A stretch of DNA of 64,000 nt from Chromatiaceae bacterium (lineage in GTDB: Bacteria; Pseudomonadota; Gammaproteobacteria; Chromatiales; Chromatiaceae), in the NCBI GenBank assembly GCA_022340805.1, contig JAJDNF010000072.1, positions 1 through 64,000 on the forward strand. The letters run 5' to 3'. Both the position numbers and the translations under genes were made by a program. Positions 12,349 to 22,338 of this stretch are shown here, piece by piece. The notes under the pieces were generated by a model. The model did not search any database. It saw only the letters and a list, made by a program, of their open reading frames with translations, and was not told where the DNA came from. The stretch's first letter is position 1, and every line of letters begins with the position of its first letter.

Positions 12349-12906
12349 TCAATGCGCGGCCGCGGCCACCCTGCCGGCTTCGAAATCGGCCAGTGCGGCG
12401 CGGAACCAGTCGGCATGCTGCGCCTCGGAGTCGACGACCCGCTGGTAGACCTCGGCCTCCCTCAGGTCACCGCGCGCCTGCGCCTGATCACGGAAGCGCG
12501 GGTAGATATCGCGGTACTCGCGTTCCTCGACCGAGATCGCGACGCGCAGGGCCTTCTCGACCACGCCGTCCGGGTTCATCGCGATCAGCGCGTCGCAGTT
12601 GGCCTGGATCGTGGTCAGTGCGTCGACCGCGCGCTGGGTATCTTCCCCGCGTTCCGGGACGCCAATGTCTTCGTACAGCTCACGCAGCCAGACCGCATGC
12701 AGCTTTTCCTCGCCGGCCACCTTCATGAACAGCGTGGCGAGCTGCGGATAGCCGGCCGACTTGGCCCAGCGCGCGAACTCCGGGTACATGATCTGGTTTT
12801 CGTATTCCTCGACATCGACGAACGACTCGGCCGTGCGGACCGCGTCCGGCGACGACTGCGCCGCGGCGAAGCATTGGAAAATCATCTCTTCGGTAATCTC
12901 AGACAT
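12349..12906 (-). CDS. Rubrerythrin-like diiron protein lacking a rubredoxin domain
   Basis: Ferritin-like helices with EEKLH and SEAQH (ExxH) motifs; no CxxC pairs; start at MSEITEEM. Confidence 0.8.
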   Translation of the reverse strand: MSEITEEMIFQCFAAAQSSPDAVRTAESFVDVEEYENQIMYPEFARWAKSAGYPQLATLFMKVAGEEKLHAVWLRELYEDIGVPERGEDTQRAVDALTTIQANCDALIAMNPDGVVEKALRVAISVEEREYRDIYPRFRDQAQARGDLREAEVYQRVVDSEAQHADWFRAALADFEAGRVAAAAH

Positions 12907-13207
12907 TTGCGTCTCTCTCCTCCAAGTGAAAACACCCTGCAATGGGCCAATCGCCCGTCGCTCGGAATAGTCTAGCCGTCCACGGTCCGACAATCAGCAG
13001 CGACTGTCCAGCTTTGCACGCGGCAGCCGCGCGCCAAACCTCAACAGCCGCCGGCCAAGCAACGATCTGCGGTGCAGCATGCGGCCCCGCCCCGGATCGC
13101 ACAACGCCGCGAAGCCTCGCATTGGCGGTCGAGCCGCTGCCCCTCGCCCAGGCCAAAGACCTGGACCGGGGTGGCACCCCGGTGCGGCAGGCCCGAGCCG
13201 ACCACGG

Positions 13208-14008
13208 TCAGCACTCGGCCTTGATCAACAACCTGCCGGTATTGCGCTTGGGCTCGGGCTGCGCGTCTTCGCGAAGCGACTTTGCCGCCTCGCCGCCCAG
13301 ACCAAGGTCCAGCCCGAGGCCGAGCGGGTCCGCCGACTGCGGCGGCGGCGCGGACTCGCCGCCTGGTGCGACGTCCAGAACATCCGCGCTGCCAAGGCCG
13401 AGGCCCAGACCGAGGCCCAGCTCATCGGCGCCGGCCGATCCTGTCTCATCCGGTCGGGCCTGCGCCGCAGTGCCTTTTACCTGCAGTCCCGCATCGGCGA
13501 CGTAGTCACCGGCGAAGAAACAGGCCACCGCCTGGTATCTGGCCCGGGCAACGGGATCCATCTCGGCCACCCCGGCACTCTGCGGGTCGTTGAGATAGGC
13601 CTGCCAATAGTTGAACCCGCCGAGCAGCGCATAGGCATCGCGATCCACGAGACGCAGCAGCAGCGCCGCCTGTGCGGCATGCGCAGTGCCATTCGAATAG
13701 ATCACCAGCCTGCGGCCCTGCGGCAGGGTCGCCAGCGAGGCATCCGACAGCAGCGCGGATAGCGGGACATGGCGCGCATCGCGGATATGGCCCGCCGCAA
13801 AATCGGCGGCCTCGCGGATATCGATGAGTTCGTAGTCCCGCTGGTCCTTGATAATCCAGTCGGACAGCTCGGCGACCGTGACGTGATCCTGCTCCGCGGC
13901 GATGGTCTTGGCCAGCGCGGCCGCCTTCCCCGCAATGCCTACCTGCGGCGGCTCGGTGCAGCCGCTCAGCAGGCCGGCGAGCGACAGTGCCAACAACACC
14001 ATTTTCAT
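13208..14008 (-). CDS. Secreted rhodanese-fold protein, active-site Cys replaced, low-complexity LGLGLG tail
   Basis: Signal peptide/lipobox (LSGCTEPP), rhodanese motifs YELIDIREAADFAAGHI..HVPLS, active-site loop VIYSNGTAHAAQ (Ser for Cys), GL-rich C-terminus. Confidence 0.8.
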   Translation of the reverse strand: MKMVLLALSLAGLLSGCTEPPQVGIAGKAAALAKTIAAEQDHVTVAELSDWIIKDQRDYELIDIREAADFAAGHIRDARHVPLSALLSDASLATLPQGRRLVIYSNGTAHAAQAALLLRLVDRDAYALLGGFNYWQAYLNDPQSAGVAEMDPVARARYQAVACFFAGDYVADAGLQVKGTAAQARPDETGSAGADELGLGLGLGLGSADVLDVAPGGESAPPPQSADPLGLGLDLGLGGEAAKSLREDAQPEPKRNTGRLLIKAEC

Positions 14009-14021
14009 AGGCCTTTTCCCC

Positions 14022-15047
14022 TCACTGCATGAGCCGCTGCAACAACTGCGGATCGAACTGGAGCGCGTAATCCGTCCAGGTGCTTGCCTGGCCGATGTCC
14101 ACCATCAGATAACGCAACATGAAACCGCCGTACACAACCAGCACCCCGGCGACCAGGCCAAGACCCCGATAACCGCGCAGGCCGGCGAGCTCAAACACGA
14201 TCGGTACCAGCAGGCCCGGCAACACGAACCACAGCCAGAAGGGCGCGGTGTACGGTCCTCCGGTCACCAGCGCCAGCGCATCCATGTGTTGTGCAGCGCC
14301 GGTAGCGAGGTTGATCAGGAACAGCGCGATCAGCACCAGCTCAACAGCGATCAGCGCCATATCGGTGATCTCGAAAAAATGCCGCTCCTGCGGATGAGCA
14401 CCCGCCAGAATAGGCAGGACCGCCGCGGTAGACATTCCGGAGACCAGGAACAGCGGCCCGAGGATGCCGGAATTCCAGAACGGCCTGGCGCTGAACGCAC
14501 TCAGCAGCACACCCGTGTAGATACCCAGGCCAACGGCCAGCGGAATCACCAGCCACGCAATCAGCCGGCGCCGATGCTCGCACAGGCTGAGGATCACGGC
14601 GCCGCCGGGGATCCTTTCCACCAGCCCGGCCAGCGTCGGATAGCCGGTGCGCAGCGTGGACAGCGTCTGTACGAGCATCAGCGGATAGATCAGCACCAGC
14701 ACCCAGGCACCCCACGACATCGGTGAGCTGGGCTCGAAGCTGGTGTAGAAGCGGAACACATGCAGCTTGTACTCCAGGTCCAGGAACAGCGTCGTCATGC
14801 CCAGCGACAGCACGACCGGGGCCCACAGCGCAAACCGGTTATGCGCGAACGCCAGCGCATTCTCCCTGCGGCCCAGCACGGCCCAGGCCGCGAACAGCAT
14901 GATACCGGCCGCCATACCGCCCAGAAACAGATAGAAGGCGATCTCCCAGGTCCAGATGCCGAGCGACGGATCCACCTTCGGGTTGTAACGCGCGGTTACC
15001 AAGACTTCCTCGATCATGCCCGGTTCCTCACAGCAGGTAATAGACAT
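14022..15047 (-). CDS. NrfD/PsrC-type polytopic membrane subunit of a molybdoenzyme
   Basis: WEIAFYLFLGGMAAGIMLFAAW, multi-TM, adjacent to PsrB- and PsrA-like genes. Confidence 0.87.
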   Translation of the reverse strand: MSITCCEEPGMIEEVLVTARYNPKVDPSLGIWTWEIAFYLFLGGMAAGIMLFAAWAVLGRRENALAFAHNRFALWAPVVLSLGMTTLFLDLEYKLHVFRFYTSFEPSSPMSWGAWVLVLIYPLMLVQTLSTLRTGYPTLAGLVERIPGGAVILSLCEHRRRLIAWLVIPLAVGLGIYTGVLLSAFSARPFWNSGILGPLFLVSGMSTAAVLPILAGAHPQERHFFEITDMALIAVELVLIALFLINLATGAAQHMDALALVTGGPYTAPFWLWFVLPGLLVPIVFELAGLRGYRGLGLVAGVLVVYGGFMLRYLMVDIGQASTWTDYALQFDPQLLQRLMQ

Positions 15048-15570
15048 GCGGGTCGTTGCCGGTCTCCGGCATCAACGTCTTGTAGCGGCGCTCGCGCAAC
15101 AGCCGGCTGACGATGCTGTCGCGATCGTCGAGGATGCCGAAATGCATGCAGCGCGTCGGACAGGTCGAGACACAGGCCGGATCAAGGCCCCGGTCGACGC
15201 GGTGATGACAGAAGGTGCACTTATCCACGTAGCCTTCCGGGTGCATGATCAGCCGTGCGTCATACGGACAGGCGGCGATACAGGCCTTGCAGCCGGTACA
15301 CTTTTCCGCGGCCACCAGCACGATGTTGGTGTCCTTCCAGTAATGGCTCGCCCCGGTCGGACAGTTGGTCACGCAGGTGGCATGCCCGCAGTGGTTACAG
15401 CGCTCGGAGCGGAACTCGGTCTCAAGATTCGGGTACTCGCCGCGGGTGGCCTCCACCACCCAGTCGCGGTTCAGCCCGGCCGGCACCTTGTTCTCGTTCT
15501 TGCAGGCCACCACGCAATCGCCACAGCCGATGCAGGTGCGGGTGTCGATGACCATCGCATAGGTCGTCAT
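15028..15570 (-). CDS. 4Fe-4S ferredoxin-type electron transfer subunit (PsrB-like)
   Basis: CIGCGDCVVACKNEN, CNHCGHATCVTNCPTGA, CTGCKACIAACPYDAR, CTFCHHR: four clusters. Confidence 0.92.
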   Translation of the reverse strand: MTTYAMVIDTRTCIGCGDCVVACKNENKVPAGLNRDWVVEATRGEYPNLETEFRSERCNHCGHATCVTNCPTGASHYWKDTNIVLVAAEKCTGCKACIAACPYDARLIMHPEGYVDKCTFCHHRVDRGLDPACVSTCPTRCMHFGILDDRDSIVSRLLRERRYKTLMPETGNDPHVYYLL

Positions 15571-15571
15571 G

Positions 15572-17761
15572 TCAGCTCACCTCGCCGGCCTTTACCAAAG
15601 TGACGAAACTCGCACGCATGCCGGTACCGCCCATGACCGGATCCAGCTTCACGTTGTGCATCAGGCCCGCATCGTCCGCCCCGACGCCGCGCGCCAGCCG
15701 CTGGCGCTGATCGGTGTGGCCGAAGCCATGCACCATGAACACCGAATCCGGCCGGATGCGCTGGGTCACGCGTACGCGCACCCGGTTGCTGCGCGTGCCC
15801 TCGGGATTCTGCAGCCGGACATAGTCGCCGTTGCCGACACCCAGACCGGCCGCTGCGGCCGGATGCACCCAGACGGCGTTCTCCGGCATCAGCTCGAACA
15901 GTTGCGGATTATTGATCGTGCGGCCAAAGGTATGCGCCGGCGCGCGCCCGTAGTTCAGATGGTAGTACCCCTCGGGCGGGCGATCCGGCGGCGTATAGCG
16001 GGGCAACGGGTCCTGGCCGATGTCCGCCAGCAGACTGGAATAGAGTTCGATCTTGCCGCTGGGGGTCTTGAACCTGAGCGGGTTGTCAGCATCGAGGTAG
16101 ACGGCGCCCTTGCGGGGAAAACGCTTGACCCCGAGCGTCTGCATCTCGGCGAGCGAAGAGCCGACCTGCTTGAGCTGCCAGTCGAGCACCTCCTGGTAAT
16201 CCTGCCAGGGGAAATACTCACCCAGGCCCAGTCGCTCCGCGATACCCTTGGCAATCCACCAGGCCGGCCTGGTTTCATGTGCGGGCTCGAAGGCCGGCAT
16301 GCGCAACGCAAGCGTGGGCGTGCGCTCCGGCTTGTTGCGCAGGTCGTCGTAGCGTTCGAGGTAGGTGCATTCGGGCAGCACGACGTCGGCATAGCCGGTG
16401 ATCTCCGCCGGCATGGTGTCGACCACGACCATCAGCTCGAGCGACTGCGCCGCGGCCTCGATCTGCTCGACACCACCCGGCAGTGTCATCGGCAGGTTGG
16501 TGGCGTACACGAACCAGCCCTTGAAAAAGGCATCCTTGCCTACCGAGTGCTCGACCAGCTTGTTGCTGATGCCGGTACTGACCAGCGGGTATTCCGCCTG
16601 CACGACGGCCTTCCAGTCGCTGGCCGGCTTGGGCGGCTTGGGTGCAGGGTACTCCGGCAGGTCCACCTTCTCCTGGTTATAGAAGCCGCCCGGACGGCCC
16701 CATGAACCGAGCAGCGCGTTGAGGATCGCGATCGCCCGGCAGCGCTGGGTGTCGTCACCGTACCAGGTCACGTGACGACCGGGATGGACCAGCGTGGCCG
16801 GCGCCGCGCGTGCCATTGCGCGCGCGGTCTCGCGGATGCTGGATGGCTCGAGGCCGGTCTCCAGGTACGCCCACTCCGGGTTGAACGCCTGCACGTGGCG
16901 GGCCAGTTGCCCGAACCCGGTGCAGTGCCGGGCCACGTACTCGCGGTCGTACAGATCTTCGTTGATCAGCACGTTCATCCACGCCAGCAGCAGGGCCATG
17001 TCGGTGCCCGGCTTGATCGCCAGCCAGTGCGCCGACTTCGAGGCCGCCACCGAGAAGCGCGGGTCCACGGTGATCAGCGTGGCGCCGCTGTCCAGGGCCT
17101 TGGCCAGGGTCTGCACCTGGCTGTTGTGCAGATTCTCGCCGATGTGCGATCCGATCAGTACGATGCACCTCGAATGGGCCATGTCGGTGCGGTCCGGCGA
17201 GCCGACGCCCTCGCCGAAGGTCAGGCCGAAGGCCGTCTCGCGTGGGCCACGGCACTGCGCAAAGGAGGGATGGGCATAGGCATCCGAACCGAAGGCCTGC
17301 AGCATGCGGCGCAAATGCTCGCCGCCGTCGCCGTGCGAAAACAGCGCCATGCGGTCGCTGCCGTGCTGCTCGCCGATGGCCTTCATCCGGCGCGCGATAA
17401 AGTCGAAGGCCTCGTCCCAGGACACCGGCCTGAAGCGCTGACCGCCGCCCTCATCCACCCTGAGCAGTGGCTGACGCAGACGGTCGGGATCGACATAGGC
17501 GCCGATGCCGGCGCTGCCACGGGTACACAGACGACCCTCGCAATGCGGGTCGTCGGGATGGCCCACCACCTTCCACGGTCTGCCGTCCTCCTGGTACAGC
17601 GTACCGGCACACTGCCAAAAGCACAGGTTGCAGACTGTAGGGCTGCCGGTCACCACGCCGCTGCCCGGTAGCGGCCTGGCTGCGCAGCCGCCCAGCAGCG
17701 TCGGCATTGCACCGGCCGCACCGAGCGCGGCGGAGATCTTGAGGAACTCGCGTCGATTCAT
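15572..17761 (-). CDS. Tat-exported molybdopterin oxidoreductase, PsrA/PhsA-like
   Basis: MNRREFLKISAALGAAGA Tat signal, CNLCFWQCAG..CTRGSAG 4Fe-4S motif, FAQCRGPRETAF (candidate Cys Mo ligand), C-terminal molybdopterin dinucleotide-binding domain. Confidence 0.88.
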   Translation of the reverse strand: MNRREFLKISAALGAAGAMPTLLGGCAARPLPGSGVVTGSPTVCNLCFWQCAGTLYQEDGRPWKVVGHPDDPHCEGRLCTRGSAGIGAYVDPDRLRQPLLRVDEGGGQRFRPVSWDEAFDFIARRMKAIGEQHGSDRMALFSHGDGGEHLRRMLQAFGSDAYAHPSFAQCRGPRETAFGLTFGEGVGSPDRTDMAHSRCIVLIGSHIGENLHNSQVQTLAKALDSGATLITVDPRFSVAASKSAHWLAIKPGTDMALLLAWMNVLINEDLYDREYVARHCTGFGQLARHVQAFNPEWAYLETGLEPSSIRETARAMARAAPATLVHPGRHVTWYGDDTQRCRAIAILNALLGSWGRPGGFYNQEKVDLPEYPAPKPPKPASDWKAVVQAEYPLVSTGISNKLVEHSVGKDAFFKGWFVYATNLPMTLPGGVEQIEAAAQSLELMVVVDTMPAEITGYADVVLPECTYLERYDDLRNKPERTPTLALRMPAFEPAHETRPAWWIAKGIAERLGLGEYFPWQDYQEVLDWQLKQVGSSLAEMQTLGVKRFPRKGAVYLDADNPLRFKTPSGKIELYSSLLADIGQDPLPRYTPPDRPPEGYYHLNYGRAPAHTFGRTINNPQLFELMPENAVWVHPAAAAGLGVGNGDYVRLQNPEGTRSNRVRVRVTQRIRPDSVFMVHGFGHTDQRQRLARGVGADDAGLMHNVKLDPVMGGTGMRASFVTLVKAGEVS

Positions 17762-17776
17762 CGCTGCCGCGATCCT

Positions 17777-19066
17777 TCAGAGCTTGTAGTTGCCGTCTTT
17801 GCCAATGCTGACGGTTTCGTTCAGATAGCGGTTCTTTATACCCATCCCGTTCAACGTCTGATGCGCCATCTCCGCACGAATCCCGTTGGCGCAATAGACG
17901 AGGATCTCTTGATCCCTGGGCAACTCGGCCGCGGCGTCCTCGAGCTTTTCCAGCGGGACATGACGTGCCCCGGCGATCTTGCCCGCGGCCACCTCCTGGT
18001 CGCTGCGCACGTCGATGACGAGTACCGCATCACCAGCCTGCTGCAACGCCATGAACTCCTCAGGCGCGATGGCGCCCGGGGCGAGCTTTTTCTCGAACAC
18101 GATCTGCGCGGCCGCGGGCCCACTTTCGGTCGGCAGCCCCGCGGTCTGCCAGGCGGCAAAGCCGTCTTTCAGCACGGTGGTATTGGCATAGCCCCAGCTG
18201 CGCAGTTCCTTGTATGCGAGCAGCGCGTCCTTCGAGGTATGGCTATCCGCATAGACGATCACCGGCGCACGCAGATCCGAGACGCCTGGCAGCTGGGCGA
18301 CCGTCTGCTGATCGATGAAACGCCGGGTCATGGCCTGCAGCTCGGTGGTCGGCATGGCCACGGCGCCCTGGATATGCGCGCGGTCGCTGTCCGCCTTGCC
18401 GCGCACGTCGAGGATCACGTGCTGCGGATCCAGGTTTTTGGCCAGCCACGACGCCTCGGCATGCACCGGCAGCTTGGCCTTCTTCCAACCCGGCAGGCCG
18501 GCCTGGAATCCCTTGAGATGGGTATAACCGGCCTCCTGCGCCTTCTTGACCGCCACCCCGGTGAACGGACAGGTGGGACCACCGCAGTAGAATACCAGCA
18601 GGACGTTCTTGTCCTGCGGCAGCTTGGCGAGAAAGTCCTGGTCCTTCGGGAACGCCGACTGTGCGCCGGGAATGTGCCCTTCTCCGAAGCGCTTCGCAGG
18701 GCGCGCGTCGTACAGCTGGTAGGGTTCGGCCCCGGTCATGACCGCCAGCAGCTCCCTGACATCGATCTCGACGCCCGGCGGCAGACCGAACACGATCTTC
18801 TTGATGCTGCCGGCCGGCTGGCCAGGCTCGCGTTGCACCTCGATCAGATCGGGCGGACCGAGATCCTCGAGGCCCGAGGCACCGTCATAGCGGGTGCCGG
18901 CATTGGTGCGCACCACCACCTTGCTCACCGCACCACCCTCGCCACCGACCTCGATCTGAATCGTGCCCGCCTGCTGCGAAACGGCGGCGATGCGCCCTTT
19001 GAGCGTTTCCGCCTGCGCCACACCAACCAGCGCGACCAGTGAAACCAAGAAAACCAGCCTTTTCAT
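17777..19066 (-). CDS. Secreted protein with three rhodanese domains
   Basis: Signal peptide MKRLVFLVSLVALVGVAQA; loops VFYCGGPTCPFT, VIVYADSHTSKD (no Cys), LVYCANGIRAEM. Confidence 0.87.
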   Translation of the reverse strand: MKRLVFLVSLVALVGVAQAETLKGRIAAVSQQAGTIQIEVGGEGGAVSKVVVRTNAGTRYDGASGLEDLGPPDLIEVQREPGQPAGSIKKIVFGLPPGVEIDVRELLAVMTGAEPYQLYDARPAKRFGEGHIPGAQSAFPKDQDFLAKLPQDKNVLLVFYCGGPTCPFTGVAVKKAQEAGYTHLKGFQAGLPGWKKAKLPVHAEASWLAKNLDPQHVILDVRGKADSDRAHIQGAVAMPTTELQAMTRRFIDQQTVAQLPGVSDLRAPVIVYADSHTSKDALLAYKELRSWGYANTTVLKDGFAAWQTAGLPTESGPAAAQIVFEKKLAPGAIAPEEFMALQQAGDAVLVIDVRSDQEVAAGKIAGARHVPLEKLEDAAAELPRDQEILVYCANGIRAEMAHQTLNGMGIKNRYLNETVSIGKDGNYKL

Positions 19067-19140
19067 TTCCGTCTCCAAAATTTTGCTGCCCACGCGCAGC
19101 TGATCCAACTAACCGGTCAGACAAACCTCGCCCGGTACAG

Positions 19141-19161
19141 CCAGCCTGAGCTGCCGGCTGG
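19141..19161. other. Intergenic hairpin inside the minus-strand redox operon
   Basis: CCAGCCtgagctgccGGCTGG. Confidence 0.35.
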
Positions 19162-19273
19162 ATACCCGAGCCGTCCGCTTCCACCGACCCTCGTCTGCCG
19201 GCTCGGTCTGGGCTGCCGCGGCGCCCGGGATCATCGTGCCGGCGCGACCGCATTCGCCCGCTGCGGCGCCGTA

Positions 19274-20521
19274 TCAGGCATCATCGTGCGTCACTTCCCG
19301 ATGCGCCTTCTCGCGCAGGAAGCTGCATTGTACCGGCAGCGCGGCCTTGGCCAGCAGCGTGAACAGTAGCAGGCCGATTGCCCAGATCCCCAACGAGACC
19401 ATGATCTCTGTCGCACTGGGCGCGTACTCGTAGATCTCGCCGATCGGCGTCGGCACGAATGCCGGGATGACCAGACCCATGCCCTTCTCTATCCATACGC
19501 CCACCACGGTCAACACGAAGGCGATGTTCATATACACCGGATGGGTGCGCAGCGGGTGGATCATCAGGATCAGCAGCGCGACCGCCAGCAGCAGCACGGC
19601 CGTCCATATCCAGGGTGTCAGCGCGGTATGCCCGTCGAGTCCGAAGAACAGGTAGCGCGCCGAGGCGGCATGCTCGCCCTCGTTGTAGAAGTCGGTAAAC
19701 AGCTCGGCCAGCACGAAGAACAGTGTGACCTGCAGTGCAATCGCGGCGACCAGCGCCAGATGGTCGATCACGCTCTGCCGAATCGGGTAGTCGCTGACCC
19801 GGCGGATGATCTGCAGACCGATCGCCATCAGTGCCGGCCCCGAGGCAAATGCCGAGGCGATGAATCGGGGCGCGAGCAAGGCATTGTGCCAATACGGGCG
19901 TGCCGAGTTCGCGGAGTACAGGAAGGCCGTGACGGTATGGATCGAGATCGCCCAGAAGATCGCCAGCAGCACCCAGGGGAAGTAGCGCGACGCATTCGGT
20001 TCCTTGCCCTGGTAATGGTTGTACACGATATAGAACGAGATCCCGAAGTTGAGCAGCAGATAACCGTTCAGCACGATCACGTCCCAGGCCAGCATGGATT
20101 CGGGGAAGTTGAAGCGGCCGATGAATGGAATCAGGTGCCAGAAGCGGTCGGGGCGCCCGAGATCCACGACCACGAACAGTATCGCCATGGCCACGGCCCC
20201 GATCGCCATGGTGTCACCCATCAGGACCACGTCTTTGATGTCCTTGCGATTAAAGATGTAGGCCGGCACGACCAGCATCACCGCGGCCGCGGCCACGCCG
20301 ACCAGAAAGGTGAAATTAGAGATATAGAATCCCCAGGAGACCTGGTTGCTCATGTTGGTGACCAACAGGCCGTCGCGCAGCTGCAGGTAGTAGTGCCATC
20401 CACCCAGCACGATCAGCACCAGCAGCAGCGCAAGCCAGGCCCAATACAGCAGACCACCGCGGAACATGTGCCCGAGGCCATTCAACACGAACCCAAACAG
20501 ACCCGACCTGCTGTCACTCAT
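19274..20521 (-). CDS. NrfD-family polytopic membrane protein (second copy)
   Basis: ~10 hydrophobic segments, NQVSWGFYISNFTFLVGVAAAAVML, overlaps the ferredoxin gene by 8 nt. Confidence 0.87.
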   Translation of the reverse strand: MSDSRSGLFGFVLNGLGHMFRGGLLYWAWLALLLVLIVLGGWHYYLQLRDGLLVTNMSNQVSWGFYISNFTFLVGVAAAAVMLVVPAYIFNRKDIKDVVLMGDTMAIGAVAMAILFVVVDLGRPDRFWHLIPFIGRFNFPESMLAWDVIVLNGYLLLNFGISFYIVYNHYQGKEPNASRYFPWVLLAIFWAISIHTVTAFLYSANSARPYWHNALLAPRFIASAFASGPALMAIGLQIIRRVSDYPIRQSVIDHLALVAAIALQVTLFFVLAELFTDFYNEGEHAASARYLFFGLDGHTALTPWIWTAVLLLAVALLILMIHPLRTHPVYMNIAFVLTVVGVWIEKGMGLVIPAFVPTPIGEIYEYAPSATEIMVSLGIWAIGLLLFTLLAKAALPVQCSFLREKAHREVTHDDA

Positions 20522-21449
20522 CGCGGAAGTACCAGAATTTCGGCTCAGTACCCAGGTCTTCCTTCAGGCGAAACACCGCCTTGTGCTCCAGCACATAGCG
20601 GATCTCGCTGTCCGGGTCGAGCAGGTTGCCGAAGATCCTGGCCCCGGTCGGGCAGGCCTCCTGGCACGCGGGCTGCCGCCCCTTGCGGGTGCGCTGCACG
20701 CAGAAGTGGCACTTTTCCACCACGCCGCGCGGACGTGGACGGTTGCCCAGGTAGTGGGTGTCCGGATTCAGCCCGGCGCTCGTCAGGTCCGGGTGGCCCC
20801 AGTTGAAATGCCGCGCCTGGTAGGGACAGGCCGTCATGCAGTAGCGGCAACCGATGCACCAGTCGTAGTCGACGACCACGATGCCGTCCGGCTCAGTCCA
20901 GGTGGCCTCGACCGGACAGGCCTTCACGCACGGCGGGTTGTCGCACTGCATGCACTGCATTGGCAGGTAGTATTTGCCCTCGACCGGGACCTGCTCGTGA
21001 TCGTAGTAGTGGTCGCCGTGGCGCAGATCGGTGCTGTCGCGGTCCATCTCGATGACCCGGATGTACTGGGTGTCGCTGCTCAGGTTGTTTTCCCGTGCGC
21101 AGGCATGCACGCAGTCACGGTAACCGCGACACTTCGACACGTTGATCGCATAACCGAATATCACACCCTCCTGCGCCGGCGTGTTGTCGACGCGGATATC
21201 CACGCCGTAGCGGCGTTTCGCCTTGCGTTCGATGCGCTCGATGGTCGCGCGTATCTCGGCCTCGGTCATGCGCTGGTAGTGCTGCTGGAAGAAATCGGCA
21301 AACGCATCCGACAAGGTACTGCCACCCCATGCCCCGCCGTTCACCGCCAGTGCGCCAGCCCCGGTGGCCAACGCCACGCCCTGCAGAAAGCGGCGCCGCG
21401 CCATGTCGCCGATCGCCGGGTCGTCGTTCTGATCGTCAGGATTTTTCAT
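20514..21449 (-). CDS. Tat-exported four-cluster ferredoxin subunit
   Basis: Tat signal MARRRFLQGVALATGAGALAV; CRGYRDCVHACARE, CMQCDNPPCVKACPVEA, CIGCRYCMTACPYQAR, CHFCVQRTRKGRQPACQEACPTGA; start re-placed at 21449. Confidence 0.88.
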   Translation of the reverse strand: MKNPDDQNDDPAIGDMARRRFLQGVALATGAGALAVNGGAWGGSTLSDAFADFFQQHYQRMTEAEIRATIERIERKAKRRYGVDIRVDNTPAQEGVIFGYAINVSKCRGYRDCVHACARENNLSSDTQYIRVIEMDRDSTDLRHGDHYYDHEQVPVEGKYYLPMQCMQCDNPPCVKACPVEATWTEPDGIVVVDYDWCIGCRYCMTACPYQARHFNWGHPDLTSAGLNPDTHYLGNRPRPRGVVEKCHFCVQRTRKGRQPACQEACPTGARIFGNLLDPDSEIRYVLEHKAVFRLKEDLGTEPKFWYFRDE

Positions 21450-22293
21450 CCGCCGCCTGCTCCGCTGGGTTGGTCTGCGGGTCGCCCGTATGCTGCCCAG
21501 AGCCTGCCGCCTGCGTCTCCCGATGGGCGCGCTGCCATACCGATTCATAACCGTGAACCTTGGGCCTTTCGGTATCGTGCGCGACCCAGTGCGCAGGCCG
21601 CTCCAGGCCCATGCGCACCGGCGGCCCCGGCTGCGGCGCGCGGGCCTTGATGCCCGGCCGGTGCTGGTAATGACAGGCGGTGCAGTTGAATACCTGGCGC
21701 CTGCCCTGCCAGTTGGCCGCGCGCTTGCCGTGTGCGCCATATGCCCAGTCGCGCGCCTGATCCACATGACATTGGCTGCACAGCAGGTAGGCATCGCCGA
21801 ATTCCAGCTTCTCACCGGTCAGCGTCTTCAACCCACCTGAGCCGCTCAGGTCATGGCAGGTAAAACACCAGAACTTGCCCTTGCCGTGCAGGCCGTGCTG
21901 CAGCTCGAAGTTGTCGTGCGGCTTCTTGAGGTGGCGCGGCCGCGGATCGCTCAGTACCCATTGATGACAACTGGAGCAGGGGTGCATGCCGGGATCGCGC
22001 TGACTGGGGATGACCTCGAACGGCGGCACGCCCGAGAACACGGCGTAGGCCCGGCGTGCGGGTGCATCGAAGTCGGGCATTGCGGTCTCCCCTACCCGCG
22101 GCACGACGGCCGCAACGGGCGCCTTGGAGATCCCCGCGCGCTTGGTAACCGGCGTATCGTCCAGGCCGGTGAAACCACTCCAGTCCCAGTCGGCGGTGGG
22201 CGGCGCACCCTGCTGCTCGACCGCCCTGGCCACCCCACACGGGGCGACGGCCAGGACGGTCAGCAGTGCGAGCAGTCGTGACGGCCAGGTCAA
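21436..22293 (-). CDS. Tetraheme c-type cytochrome
   Basis: Signal peptide and four CXXCH: CSSCH, CFTCH, CSQCH, CTACH. Confidence 0.87.
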   Translation of the reverse strand: MTWPSRLLALLTVLAVAPCGVARAVEQQGAPPTADWDWSGFTGLDDTPVTKRAGISKAPVAAVVPRVGETAMPDFDAPARRAYAVFSGVPPFEVIPSQRDPGMHPCSSCHQWVLSDPRPRHLKKPHDNFELQHGLHGKGKFWCFTCHDLSGSGGLKTLTGEKLEFGDAYLLCSQCHVDQARDWAYGAHGKRAANWQGRRQVFNCTACHYQHRPGIKARAPQPGPPVRMGLERPAHWVAHDTERPKVHGYESVWQRAHRETQAAGSGQHTGDPQTNPAEQAADEKS

Positions 22294-22338
22294 GGCGTCA
22301 CCCCGTCGACTAGCTGCCCAGGGATCGTAGCTTGGGGG

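Noticed and set aside
13280-13450. Low-complexity gaggcccag repeats as a VNTR or regulatory repeat
   Set aside because: In frame with and explained by the LGLGLG tail of the rhodanese-fold protein; kept as a protein feature instead.
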